A DNA stretch of 58,551 nt from positions 1 to 58,551 of the IMG/VR virus record IMGVR_UViG_3300015371_000041. One strand, given 5' to 3'. A model generated the notes under the pieces. That model worked only from the letters and a program-made list of their open reading frames with translations. It did no database searches and was not told the origin of the DNA. A program made the translations under genes and the position numbers. Below, piece by piece: positions 47,752 through 55,185 of this stretch; the stretch's first letter is position 1; each line of letters starts with the position of its first letter. This stretch comes from a virus.

Positions 47752-49469
47752 GTAGACAATTCGGGAGATATGAGGGAGTTCTGCACGATCCAATCGAATT
47801 CCCCATTCGCATAACACGACCAAGACCAAGACTAGCTCCAGAAGATATTCTTACTGAACAAGAGAGATATTCAAAAAAGCCATTTCAGTTGGAGGATCTC
47901 TCTAAGATGGTTAAGAGAGACACTGTTGCTAACTGGTCTGATATGGGAGTCTACAAAACTTCAACCGGGCTGTGGTGGTTGAACGAAAAGACAAAGCATA
48001 TCCAGGCTCCTAAGATGTTGATTATCACAACACGTTCGGGTAAAGGTACATACTGGAAGTTGGCTCCTATCCTTATGCCGACGTGGGAACTTTATAACGT
48101 ACAGCGTAAGAAGATATCACTCGTATTGGGTGATACTGAAATACCTGTAGATGTTCCTATCGAGAAATTCGGTGGGAATTATCCTATGCTCTTGGTAGCA
48201 CACTATGATGTGTTTACTACTAGAGCAAAGCGTAAGACTAAGAAGGAGAAGGAAGAAGAGAACGGTAATGGTAATGGATCGGAGGAACTAGAGGAAGAGC
48301 AGACAGACGGAGTATTTCAACCTTTCGATTCAGATGAACTACAGAAGTTGATCGAGAAACATGCACCATCCCCACAGGGGCTTCTCGATGATATCCTAAA
48401 GACTAAGTGGGATGCAGTAATTCTTGATGAAGCACATAGAATCAAGAATCGTCCTACGAGTTGGACTAAGAATATCAAGAAGCTTAAAGCACCATTTAGA
48501 CAGGTGATGACGGGAACTGGATTCATCAATCGGCCAGATGAGATATGGTCGCTATTCCATTTCCTAGAGCCTCGCACGTTTACTTCATATTGGAGATTTC
48601 GTGAACGATACTGCGATGAAGAAACGGATTTTGTCACGGGTATGCGGGTTATCCGAGGTATCAATCCCGAAACTGAGCAAGAGTTTAAAGACCTTGTGCG
48701 AGAATATGGACCGCGTAGGACAAAACGCGAAGTATTCAAACACTTGCCTGAGCCGCTTCTCTCGCCTGTACCAGTCGAACTTAACAGAACACAACGAATA
48801 ATGTACGATCAGATTCGGAGTGAATTGTATGCTCTGGATCAAGCAGGACTACCATTGGTAGCACCTAATGTCTTGGCTGCACTAAGTAGGCTACGGCAGA
48901 TTTGTGTTGCAACTCCTAGAGTTGTAAGAGATTGGTACGATGAAGAACAGGAACGACGTAGGCAGGAGATTGAACTGATTGAACCCTCTAGTAAACTCGA
49001 TGCAATGATGGAGATTATCGAGGGGCTAGAGTGGGATGCTGAACGTAAGGATCAGGTAGTTGTATTCTCTTGCTTCAAAGATCCCATCAAGCTTGCGATC
49101 AAGAGGTTCGAGAAAAAAGGAATCTCTTACCTGCATATGGAACAGAAGGACAACGATCGAGTTAGATACGAGAAGTGGGGACGCTTCGATACTACTGATA
49201 AACTCTTTCCTAAGAAGGAGTATCAGGTATTCATCTGTACCTTGCAGCTAGGATCAGAGAGTATCTCACTAACCGAAGCATCTACTTGTATCTTCCTAGA
49301 TCGTAGTTGGAGTCCAAAGGATAATGAACAGGGAGTATCTAGAGTTTGGCGTCCTGGTCAGGAACAGGTAGCCAACATAATCCATATCAATGCGGAGGAC
49401 ACAGTTGATGAGCGAATCCTCAATGTCAATAACACAAAGGTCGGATGGTTCAAACAAATCTTTGGATAG
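47748..49469 (+). CDS. SNF2-like helicase
   Basis: 573 aa. Superfamily 2 helicase with an unusual Walker A (SDMGVYKTSTG, K70-T71, instead of DEMGLGKT), DEAH box ILDEAHRIKN (227-230), motif III MTGTGF, and C-terminal helicase motifs FLDRSWSPKDNEQGVSRVWR. A charged insertion (~160-185) separates parts of the first lobe. Such phage helicases act in replication or recombination. The end overlaps the next gene. Confidence 0.9.
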   Translation: MSRQFGRYEGVLHDPIEFPIRITRPRPRLAPEDILTEQERYSKKPFQLEDLSKMVKRDTVANWSDMGVYKTSTGLWWLNEKTKHIQAPKMLIITTRSGKGTYWKLAPILMPTWELYNVQRKKISLVLGDTEIPVDVPIEKFGGNYPMLLVAHYDVFTTRAKRKTKKEKEEENGNGNGSEELEEEQTDGVFQPFDSDELQKLIEKHAPSPQGLLDDILKTKWDAVILDEAHRIKNRPTSWTKNIKKLKAPFRQVMTGTGFINRPDEIWSLFHFLEPRTFTSYWRFRERYCDEETDFVTGMRVIRGINPETEQEFKDLVREYGPRRTKREVFKHLPEPLLSPVPVELNRTQRIMYDQIRSELYALDQAGLPLVAPNVLAALSRLRQICVATPRVVRDWYDEEQERRRQEIELIEPSSKLDAMMEIIEGLEWDAERKDQVVVFSCFKDPIKLAIKRFEKKGISYLHMEQKDNDRVRYEKWGRFDTTDKLFPKKEYQVFICTLQLGSESISLTEASTCIFLDRSWSPKDNEQGVSRVWRPGQEQVANIIHINAEDTVDERILNVNNTKVGWFKQIFG

Positions 49470-49620
49470 TAACGGCGATTTGACTCCGACACTAGTTAAG
49501 ATATATGATTCAACAGCAGCAGATTTGGAATTGCGGAGGGATGATCTAAGGATCAGCAATACAACAGAAGTATTGCGCCAACGGGTACTCAATGCACAGC
49601 CTACGCAGCTTTCATTCTAA
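49408..49620 (+). CDS. Hypothetical protein, 70 aa
   Basis: ATG 49408, nine bases after GCGGAGG, inside the helicase end. Ser/Thr-rich start, then a charged helix (ADLELRRDDLRISNTTEVLR). Unknown. Confidence 0.6.
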   Translation: MSESSMSITQRSDGSNKSLDSNGDLTPTLVKIYDSTAADLELRRDDLRISNTTEVLRQRVLNAQPTQLSF

Positions 49621-50363
49621 TGGCTGCATTCGATAAACGGGGATATATCTGGATTCGTATGTCGGAGGAATACGGGACCAATCATCCTAATTGGCAGATA
49701 ATGAAGATGAATGGTTTTACCGTACCGTGTGTTAGACCACCGGAGATTGATCCCCTCGCAGTAGAGACTATTAAGTCTGCAAGAAAGAATGGATTGTATC
49801 CCGCTCTTTGGGATATCCCTAAGCATCTACCCAATGACAAACGAGAAACTCCTACCGACTTTGCGAACAGACTCAATACGATCATAGATCAGCTAGACAA
49901 GGATGCTGGCTATGTCTACGCAATCATTCCTGATAATGAGGATTTGCCGTTAGAGTGGCACGAAGAGTTTGCACCGAAGTTTGCAGCTATGCGAACTCGT
50001 ATGAAGATTCTTTCCATTGATCCACTCAAAGGTGATATGTGGGGTCAACGAAATATTTATGCCCCATATGTCAATAACGGCTACAAGATAGATATTCAGT
50101 GTTACAATGGGGATATGGATTACTACGATGCTGCTAGGTGTTGGTCTGTAGCAAGTGCTACTCCGGGTGTTAAACCTTGGATGGTCAGAGTAACACTACC
50201 ACCAGGCAAGTTTAATGAAATCATCGCTAGTGGACTTCATAGACTCGGACCTATTGGTATCGGATTGTTTGCACCTACGCAAGATCAGATGAATATAGAA
50301 CTTCCTAAGTATGGCGAATATATCTCAGGTGCTAAACTACCGCAAGTTGTTGCATATAAATAA
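49620..50363 (+). CDS. TIM-barrel-like protein of unknown role, 247 aa
   Basis: Alternating strand/helix pattern (RGYIWIRMSEEYG, NGFTVPCVRPPEIDPLAVET, NGLYPALWDIPK, YVYAIIPDNEDLP, KIDIQCYNGDMDYYDAARCW) suggests a TIM-barrel of glycosidase-like type. It starts at a TAATG overlap in the replication region, not with the lysis genes. No clear catalytic pair. Confidence 0.6.
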   Translation: MAAFDKRGYIWIRMSEEYGTNHPNWQIMKMNGFTVPCVRPPEIDPLAVETIKSARKNGLYPALWDIPKHLPNDKRETPTDFANRLNTIIDQLDKDAGYVYAIIPDNEDLPLEWHEEFAPKFAAMRTRMKILSIDPLKGDMWGQRNIYAPYVNNGYKIDIQCYNGDMDYYDAARCWSVASATPGVKPWMVRVTLPPGKFNEIIASGLHRLGPIGIGLFAPTQDQMNIELPKYGEYISGAKLPQVVAYK

Positions 50364-50860
50364 TGGTCTGGGAATTAATCAGTCGGGGGTATGCTAAGGA
50401 ACATTTCCCCGACTTCGTAGTTAAAGTCGATAAAGAAATGAAGGCTGCTAATAAAGGAGCCAGAGAATCAACTAATAACGGAGATTTTAAAGCAGCACTC
50501 AGAGCCTTACAGAAGGAAGAACGGAAACAGCAGAAGAAACGAGCGCGAGAAGTAGCAAGGAAGATAAATAACTTACCGCCTCAAAAACGTGTTAGGCATC
50601 ACCATACAAAGCATTCACCCGATAACGAGGTAATGATACAGATTGCTGAAATGGCTTGTGAAGGCAAGACTAAACAAGAAATGATGAAAGAGTTTAACTT
50701 TGGGTATTACACAGTTAAGGGTCTGATAGCATCGGCACGAAAGTACGATATGATACCTAAGGATTTGATCGTGAAGGATAAACCAACACGCAACGTAAAT
50801 GCAGTAACGGGCGATTCACCATTCCAGCATGTAACACGGAAAAACCATTATGTGACTTGA
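50363..50860 (+). CDS. HTH-containing DNA-binding protein, 165 aa
   Basis: Basic middle region (KQQKKRAREVARKINNLPPQ) and a C-terminal helix-turn-helix (MACEGKTKQEMMKEFNFGYY, TVKGLIASARKYD). Likely a regulator or terminase-like DNA-binding protein. Promoter P50.9 overlaps its end. Confidence 0.65.
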   Translation: MVWELISRGYAKEHFPDFVVKVDKEMKAANKGARESTNNGDFKAALRALQKEERKQQKKRAREVARKINNLPPQKRVRHHHTKHSPDNEVMIQIAEMACEGKTKQEMMKEFNFGYYTVKGLIASARKYDMIPKDLIVKDKPTRNVNAVTGDSPFQHVTRKNHYVT

Positions 50861-50885
50861 CATAAAACGCCAAGTGTGCTAGGCT
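50857..50885 (+). promoter_or_regulatory. Promoter P50.9
   Basis: TTGACA (50857-50862, consensus -35), 17-bp spacer, TAGGCT (50880-50885) with TGC before it. Drives the recombination/replication genes. Confidence 0.8.
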
Positions 50886-50938
50886 CCGGCCTCGCGCCTA
50901 CGGGGTTTGCACAAGTAAGAGAGAGTCAGGAGGACTCT

Positions 50939-51115
50939 ATGAAAATCGATATAAACGAGAACTTGCAAATCGGCTCACAGTACGATGCCGCGAAGCAAGT
51001 TATCATGGATGGAGTATTTCCTCCACCCTTTATGTCTCATATGAGCGATGCCGCTATGGATGCCTTTGAACAGGCATTCAATGAGGCTATGCTCTTTTTG
51101 TATGGTGAGCTATGA
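50939..51115 (+). CDS. Hypothetical acidic protein, 58 aa
   Basis: ATG 50939 after CAGGAGG, 50 bases downstream of P50.9. Helical (MSDAAMDAFEQAFNEAMLFL). Unknown; ATGA coupled to the nuclease gene. Confidence 0.65.
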   Translation: MKIDINENLQIGSQYDAAKQVIMDGVFPPPFMSHMSDAAMDAFEQAFNEAMLFLYGEL

Positions 51116-52344
51116 CAATTAAAATTCAAGCACCAATAGCACCGCCACCTATACCATCGAAGTTTGACATTATCCCTATCCATGCTTCGGATAGGGGTAC
51201 GTTTAAACGGTGTCGGCGTAAATGGGATTGGTCAAGTCCCATGCGCGAAAACCTCGTACCTAGAGTAGATATGCAAGGTCTATCCATGCCCCTGTGGTAT
51301 GGTTCAGGTTGCCATTGGAGTCTCGCACAATATTATTCACCAACATTGCGGCGCGATCCAGTAGAAGCATTCCAATGGTGGTGGCAATTGCAGATGCATG
51401 GTGGTCTAGTTACCGAGGATCAACTTGATATTACATATGACCGTCATCCTAAGCTAATTGATGGAGAACTTGATACCTACAGAGTAAAAGGTTTGTATGA
51501 CTTGCATCCTGATCCCGATTCGGAAATCTTTGATGAACATTATGAATTGGGTATCGGTATGCTCACTTACTATAAGGAGTACGCAGAAGCTAATGATGAC
51601 TTTGCTGTCATTGTCGAAGAACATACATTCTCCGTACCTGTTTATGATTCTGACGGTAATATTCTCTATGCTGTCGATCCTCGTGACGGTCAGAGAAAGC
51701 AGGTACATATTAGGGGTACACAGGACGCTATCATCCAGAATCTCGAAACAGGACAATTCGGAATCCTAGAGCATAAGTCGGCTATTAGCATCGACGAGAA
51801 CTACCATCGTAAGCTAGAGAAGGATGAACAGTGTACGACATATATGTATGCTGCCGAAGCAGAAGCCGATATGCACGATCTAGAATACGACAAGATATCC
51901 TATGTCCTTTATAATGCGCTTAGAAAGACTTTTCCTAAGCCACCAACAGAACTTAAAAGTGGAATGTTCTCGGTCGATAGGCAGAAGGAATCTACTACTA
52001 TCGAATTGTTGCAAGCGTTCATTGACCAACGCGGTATCCAAGTTATCGTTGATTCAGATGAGAAGCTTACGGGATACGTTGAATATGTCCGAGAGTCCGG
52101 TGCTAAACAGTTCATTGAACGGACTGATGTTCGACGTAATAGATATGAGATTGAATCAGTTGCCAACCGCATTTATCTAGAGACAGAAGATATGCTCGAT
52201 CCTAATGTACGGATATATCCAAACCCCACAGGGGATTGGTCGTGTCTCAATTGCATATTCCGCGCACCGTGTATTGCAAAAGACGACGGATCAAACTGGA
52301 AGATGCTATTGAACGATAATTTCGAGAGGAATTGGACACGATGA
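51112..52344 (+). CDS. Cas4/RecB-like PD-(D/E)XK exonuclease
   Basis: 410 aa. RGTQDAIIQN (catalytic Asp), ILEHKSA (E-x-K) and CTTYMYAAEAEA (motif QxxxY-like) form the PD-(D/E)XK site. CLNCIFRAPCIA near the C-terminus with the early FKRCRRKW fit the four-Cys iron-sulfur cluster of Cas4/AddB-type nucleases. Probably the phage recombination exonuclease that works with the Sak4-like protein downstream. Confidence 0.88.
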   Translation: MTIKIQAPIAPPPIPSKFDIIPIHASDRGTFKRCRRKWDWSSPMRENLVPRVDMQGLSMPLWYGSGCHWSLAQYYSPTLRRDPVEAFQWWWQLQMHGGLVTEDQLDITYDRHPKLIDGELDTYRVKGLYDLHPDPDSEIFDEHYELGIGMLTYYKEYAEANDDFAVIVEEHTFSVPVYDSDGNILYAVDPRDGQRKQVHIRGTQDAIIQNLETGQFGILEHKSAISIDENYHRKLEKDEQCTTYMYAAEAEADMHDLEYDKISYVLYNALRKTFPKPPTELKSGMFSVDRQKESTTIELLQAFIDQRGIQVIVDSDEKLTGYVEYVRESGAKQFIERTDVRRNRYEIESVANRIYLETEDMLDPNVRIYPNPTGDWSCLNCIFRAPCIAKDDGSNWKMLLNDNFERNWTR

Positions 52345-52556
52345 GGCTTTCTATACCAATACAAAGAAGTAGGCTTTGCGTGGGTGATTGGTATACAAAC
52401 GGTCGTGATGTTCGTCAAATAGTCAATATCAAAATAATAACTGTTGAGGTAGAAGATGCCAAGACTGGTGATATCTCAATACACGGTATTGGTGGCTTTA
52501 GACGTAATTGGTGGTTGGTGAAGAGGGAAAAAATTGATTGGGATGGTCATCCATGA
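52341..52556 (+). CDS. Hypothetical protein, 71 aa
   Basis: ATGA overlap, GAGAGG upstream. Beta-rich (VNIKIITVEVEDAKTGDISI). Unknown. Confidence 0.65.
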   Translation: MRLSIPIQRSRLCVGDWYTNGRDVRQIVNIKIITVEVEDAKTGDISIHGIGGFRRNWWLVKREKIDWDGHP

Positions 52557-52744
52557 AAAGATATGTTGTTGTATGGAAACGGCATTTTCGTATGGTCTAT
52601 ATTTATTTTGGTGACTACGATGGTGATATGGGAAACTACTGCTTCCGTTTTGGAATGCTAAACGATAGACCAAATATAGGTAGCACAAAAACTAGGAAGT
52701 GGATGCTTGAAAAGAGGAAAAGAAATGAACAAGTGTACTTGTAG
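52553..52744 (+). CDS. Small basic protein, 63 aa
   Basis: ATG 52553 (ATGA). Aromatic-rich, basic C-terminus (TRKWMLEKRKRNEQVYL). Unknown. Confidence 0.65.
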   Translation: MKRYVVVWKRHFRMVYIYFGDYDGDMGNYCFRFGMLNDRPNIGSTKTRKWMLEKRKRNEQVYL

Positions 52745-52787
52745 CAAGAATGCATGGAATCCAACTTGTCCGGTGCATGGTAAATGA
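52725..52787 (+). CDS. Cys/His micropeptide, 20 aa
   Basis: Overlaps the previous gene by 20 bases and the next by ATGA; AGAGGA upstream. CTCSKNAWNPTCPVHG has a CxC...CxxH metal-site pattern. Very short peptides with CPxHG ends recur in actinophages. Confidence 0.5.
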   Translation: MNKCTCSKNAWNPTCPVHGK

Positions 52788-53104
52788 CAGTTGGAGAACT
52801 CATAAGAGAACTAGCAGATATGCCTCCGCAGATAGAGGTATTCTTCGTTAATCACTCAAAGCCTCTTTCCAAAGCTAAAATTACACAGGTGCTTTTGGAG
52901 AATAATAATGATGCACAATGGGTTATGCTAGACGATTATGTTTCGCTGGATAATAATATACCGCTTGGTTTTTGTTCATGCGGTTGGCAATTGGATTACG
53001 AAGGTAACTGCCCTAATTGTACTCACGAGACAGAAGATGTTAAAGCATATCTCATGGAAAAGAATATTGATCGTGATGATAGCGGAATGGCTGGTACAGG
53101 ATGA
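52784..53104 (+). CDS. Zinc-ribbon protein, 106 aa
   Basis: MTVGELIRELADMPPQIEVF is a widespread small-protein opening; CSCGWQLDYEGNCPNC is a zinc ribbon. Acidic C-terminus. Unknown role. Confidence 0.7.
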   Translation: MTVGELIRELADMPPQIEVFFVNHSKPLSKAKITQVLLENNNDAQWVMLDDYVSLDNNIPLGFCSCGWQLDYEGNCPNCTHETEDVKAYLMEKNIDRDDSGMAGTG

Positions 53105-53370
53105 GTACAACGATAACATTAGTAGTACAAAAGAGGGATAAGCGTGGGGATGCACTCCCCGATGTTACGCTCATTAAAGATTCGTATAAGTTCGAGACAG
53201 ATGCACAAGCTGATGATTATTTCGGAGAGTTGATGGTATGGTTGGATGAACGTCCGATACCTGATCCAGAGATTCATCCATTTCCTAGGAAGAAAGCACG
53301 CGATCCAATGGAAGTAGAAGCAATCATCGAAGATATGATTACACCCGAATGTCTGCATTTACAGAACTAA
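53101..53370 (+). CDS. Hypothetical protein, 89 aa
   Basis: ATGA start. Beta-strand start (TTITLVVQKRDKRG), acidic C-terminus. Unknown. Confidence 0.65.
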   Translation: MSTTITLVVQKRDKRGDALPDVTLIKDSYKFETDAQADDYFGELMVWLDERPIPDPEIHPFPRKKARDPMEVEAIIEDMITPECLHLQN

Positions 53371-53573
53371 CAGAGGACTTTGTTGAGGATCTACTTACAC
53401 CAGATCCAATCTCACATCACGATGTTGAAATGCGTTGTAGCTCTAGAGGTTGTGGATCACCAACATACCATAAACTCAAAGGAGTACCGTATTGCTATTC
53501 ACATATTATTGTTCACGCCAACGCTCTACTACGAGAATATGAGAAGCTAAATGTCAACAATAACAGCAAGTGA
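53349..53573 (+). CDS. Cys/His protein, 74 aa
   Basis: CSSRGCGSPTYHKLKGVPYC YSH gives a possible CCCH zinc site. Overlaps its neighbours by 22 and 23 bases. Unknown. Confidence 0.6.
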   Translation: MSAFTELTEDFVEDLLTPDPISHHDVEMRCSSRGCGSPTYHKLKGVPYCYSHIIVHANALLREYEKLNVNNNSK

Positions 53574-54315
53574 GGATCTAAGGAATAAATTGGGAGTTAA
53601 AAAGCCCGGTGAGACTGAGTGGGTAAATACATTTATCTTTGGTGATCCTAAAGTTGGTAAGACAGCATTCGTGGCAACAGCACAAGATCATCCTGATACT
53701 GCACCGTTGTTGCTATTCGATGTAGAAGGTGGAACGACAACAATTAGGGATCGTACAGATATTGATGTTGTAGAGATCCGTTCGATAGATGATTACAGGA
53801 AGAAAGTAAATGAGCTATACAGAATGGGCGATGATCTACAGAATCATTATCGAACACTCGCTGTAGATAATATGTCCGAGTTGCAGGCTCTCGATCTAAT
53901 CCCCATTATGAAGGAGGCTAAAGCTAAGAATCCCGATAAGGTAGACATTGATGTACCGGGACAAAGAGAATGGGGTAAAACACGAGAACACATGCGATTG
54001 ATTGCCCGTCAGCTTAGGGATCTACCTATCAATCTTATACTTACTGCTCATGTATTCACAGTGGAACGTGAAGGTCAACCTGCAAAGCATTATCCTGGTT
54101 TCGGTGGTAAAGCGAAATCAGACGTTGCAGGATTCATGGACATTGTAGGATACATGACTATGGTACAAGATAGAGGAAAGGAGGCGTACACTCAGGTTCA
54201 GTTTAGAGGTACACGTCAGGTACTTGCAGGAGATAGGTTTGATATACTCGGTGATACAATGCAGAACCCGACATTCCCTGAAATCTGGCAAAAGATTAAG
54301 GGTCAGGAGAGTTAA
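53551..54315 (+). CDS. Sak4-like RecA-fold recombination ATPase
   Basis: 254 aa. Walker A GDPKVGKT (31-38), Walker B LAVDN (103-107), LILTAHVF sensor-like strand and R-finger-like FRGTRQVL. This matches phage AAA/Sak4 proteins that anneal single strands with help from an ssDNA-binding protein. Next to a putative ssDNA-binding gene. Confidence 0.85.
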   Translation: MSTITASEDLRNKLGVKKPGETEWVNTFIFGDPKVGKTAFVATAQDHPDTAPLLLFDVEGGTTTIRDRTDIDVVEIRSIDDYRKKVNELYRMGDDLQNHYRTLAVDNMSELQALDLIPIMKEAKAKNPDKVDIDVPGQREWGKTREHMRLIARQLRDLPINLILTAHVFTVEREGQPAKHYPGFGGKAKSDVAGFMDIVGYMTMVQDRGKEAYTQVQFRGTRQVLAGDRFDILGDTMQNPTFPEIWQKIKGQES

Positions 54316-54608
54316 TGTCTGAGTATGTCCAAGCAGAAGAAGCTAGACCAGCAGGAAGTCTTATTGATATCAGTCTAAATGCACAAGAAGAATTGATCCA
54401 GCATTCTCATGGCCTACTCGATGCACTTGAAGGTAGACTGGAAAGAATACTGGATCATCCTCTCCAAGAAGCAAAGGCTATGGCTGATCTTCCACCTAAA
54501 GCGCCAATTGCTTCTATCAATCTGAATCATGCTCTACAAGAAAGTAACAGAGAAATCGATAAACTGAATAATCGTATCCGTTCTGTACTAGATCGACTAG
54601 AACTCTAA
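54315..54608 (+). CDS. Hypothetical coiled-coil protein, 97 aa
   Basis: TAATG start. Mostly helical (EELIQHSHGLLDALEGRLER, LNNRIRSVLDRLEL). Between Sak4-like and ssDNA-binding-like genes; may bridge them. Confidence 0.65.
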   Translation: MSEYVQAEEARPAGSLIDISLNAQEELIQHSHGLLDALEGRLERILDHPLQEAKAMADLPPKAPIASINLNHALQESNREIDKLNNRIRSVLDRLEL

Positions 54609-54623
54609 CACAGGAGATAACTA

Positions 54624-55124
54624 ATGCCTTTGCTTGACTTGACTGAACGAGAAGATTCTGCACCAGTACCAGCAGGTAGGTATCTTGTTAAGGTAGCAGA
54701 TGCAGAAGATCGGGAATCATCCGGTAAGGGTAAATTGCCGGAAGGTACTCCGATGATTTGGACTAGGCTTGTGATTGAAGAAGCATACTTTGAGCCAGTT
54801 GATGATGAGGGTAATCCGATGGACCCGACTGGTAGGAGCGTATTCAATCAGACTGTCATTCCTCCGAAAGAGGTTGATGGTCAACCGTATAAGAACTACA
54901 AGATGATGAACGGTATTCTGTTCAGGACTCTACTCGCATTCGGTTACACTAAGGATGAGTTGGAGAGTGGAGACTTTGAATTGGATGCTGAGGACTTGAA
55001 GGGTCGTCACGCAGTAGCAACTGTAGGACGTAGAGAATGGACTGATCCCGATACTGAGGAAGTGATTATCAGCAACGAGGTAAAGTCACTTAAACCAGCA
55101 GGAGAGGTATCGGGGGTTATTTAA
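54624..55124 (+). CDS. Putative ssDNA-binding protein (DUF669-like), 166 aa
   Basis: Opens with APVPAGRYLVKVADAEDRES, continues MIWTRLVIEEAYFEP, then a helical/acidic part and a C-terminal strand region. This layout is shared by phage DUF669/DUF2815-like ssDNA-binding proteins. CAGGAGA upstream. Codon use is biased as in the abundant early genes. Confidence 0.65.
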   Translation: MPLLDLTEREDSAPVPAGRYLVKVADAEDRESSGKGKLPEGTPMIWTRLVIEEAYFEPVDDEGNPMDPTGRSVFNQTVIPPKEVDGQPYKNYKMMNGILFRTLLAFGYTKDELESGDFELDAEDLKGRHAVATVGRREWTDPDTEEVIISNEVKSLKPAGEVSGVI

Positions 55125-55145
55125 ACAACAATCTCTAGGCTGCTA

Positions 55146-55172
55146 AAGGGCGGGGCTAATAACCCCGCTCTT
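55146..55172 (+). terminator. Terminator-like hairpin
   Basis: AAGGGCGGGG (55146-55155) pairs with CCCCGCTCTT (55163-55172), 10 bp with one wobble and a 7-base loop. No long U-tract. It may reduce read-through into the primase-helicase gene. Confidence 0.6.
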
Positions 55173-55185
55173 GGCATCCTTAGAT

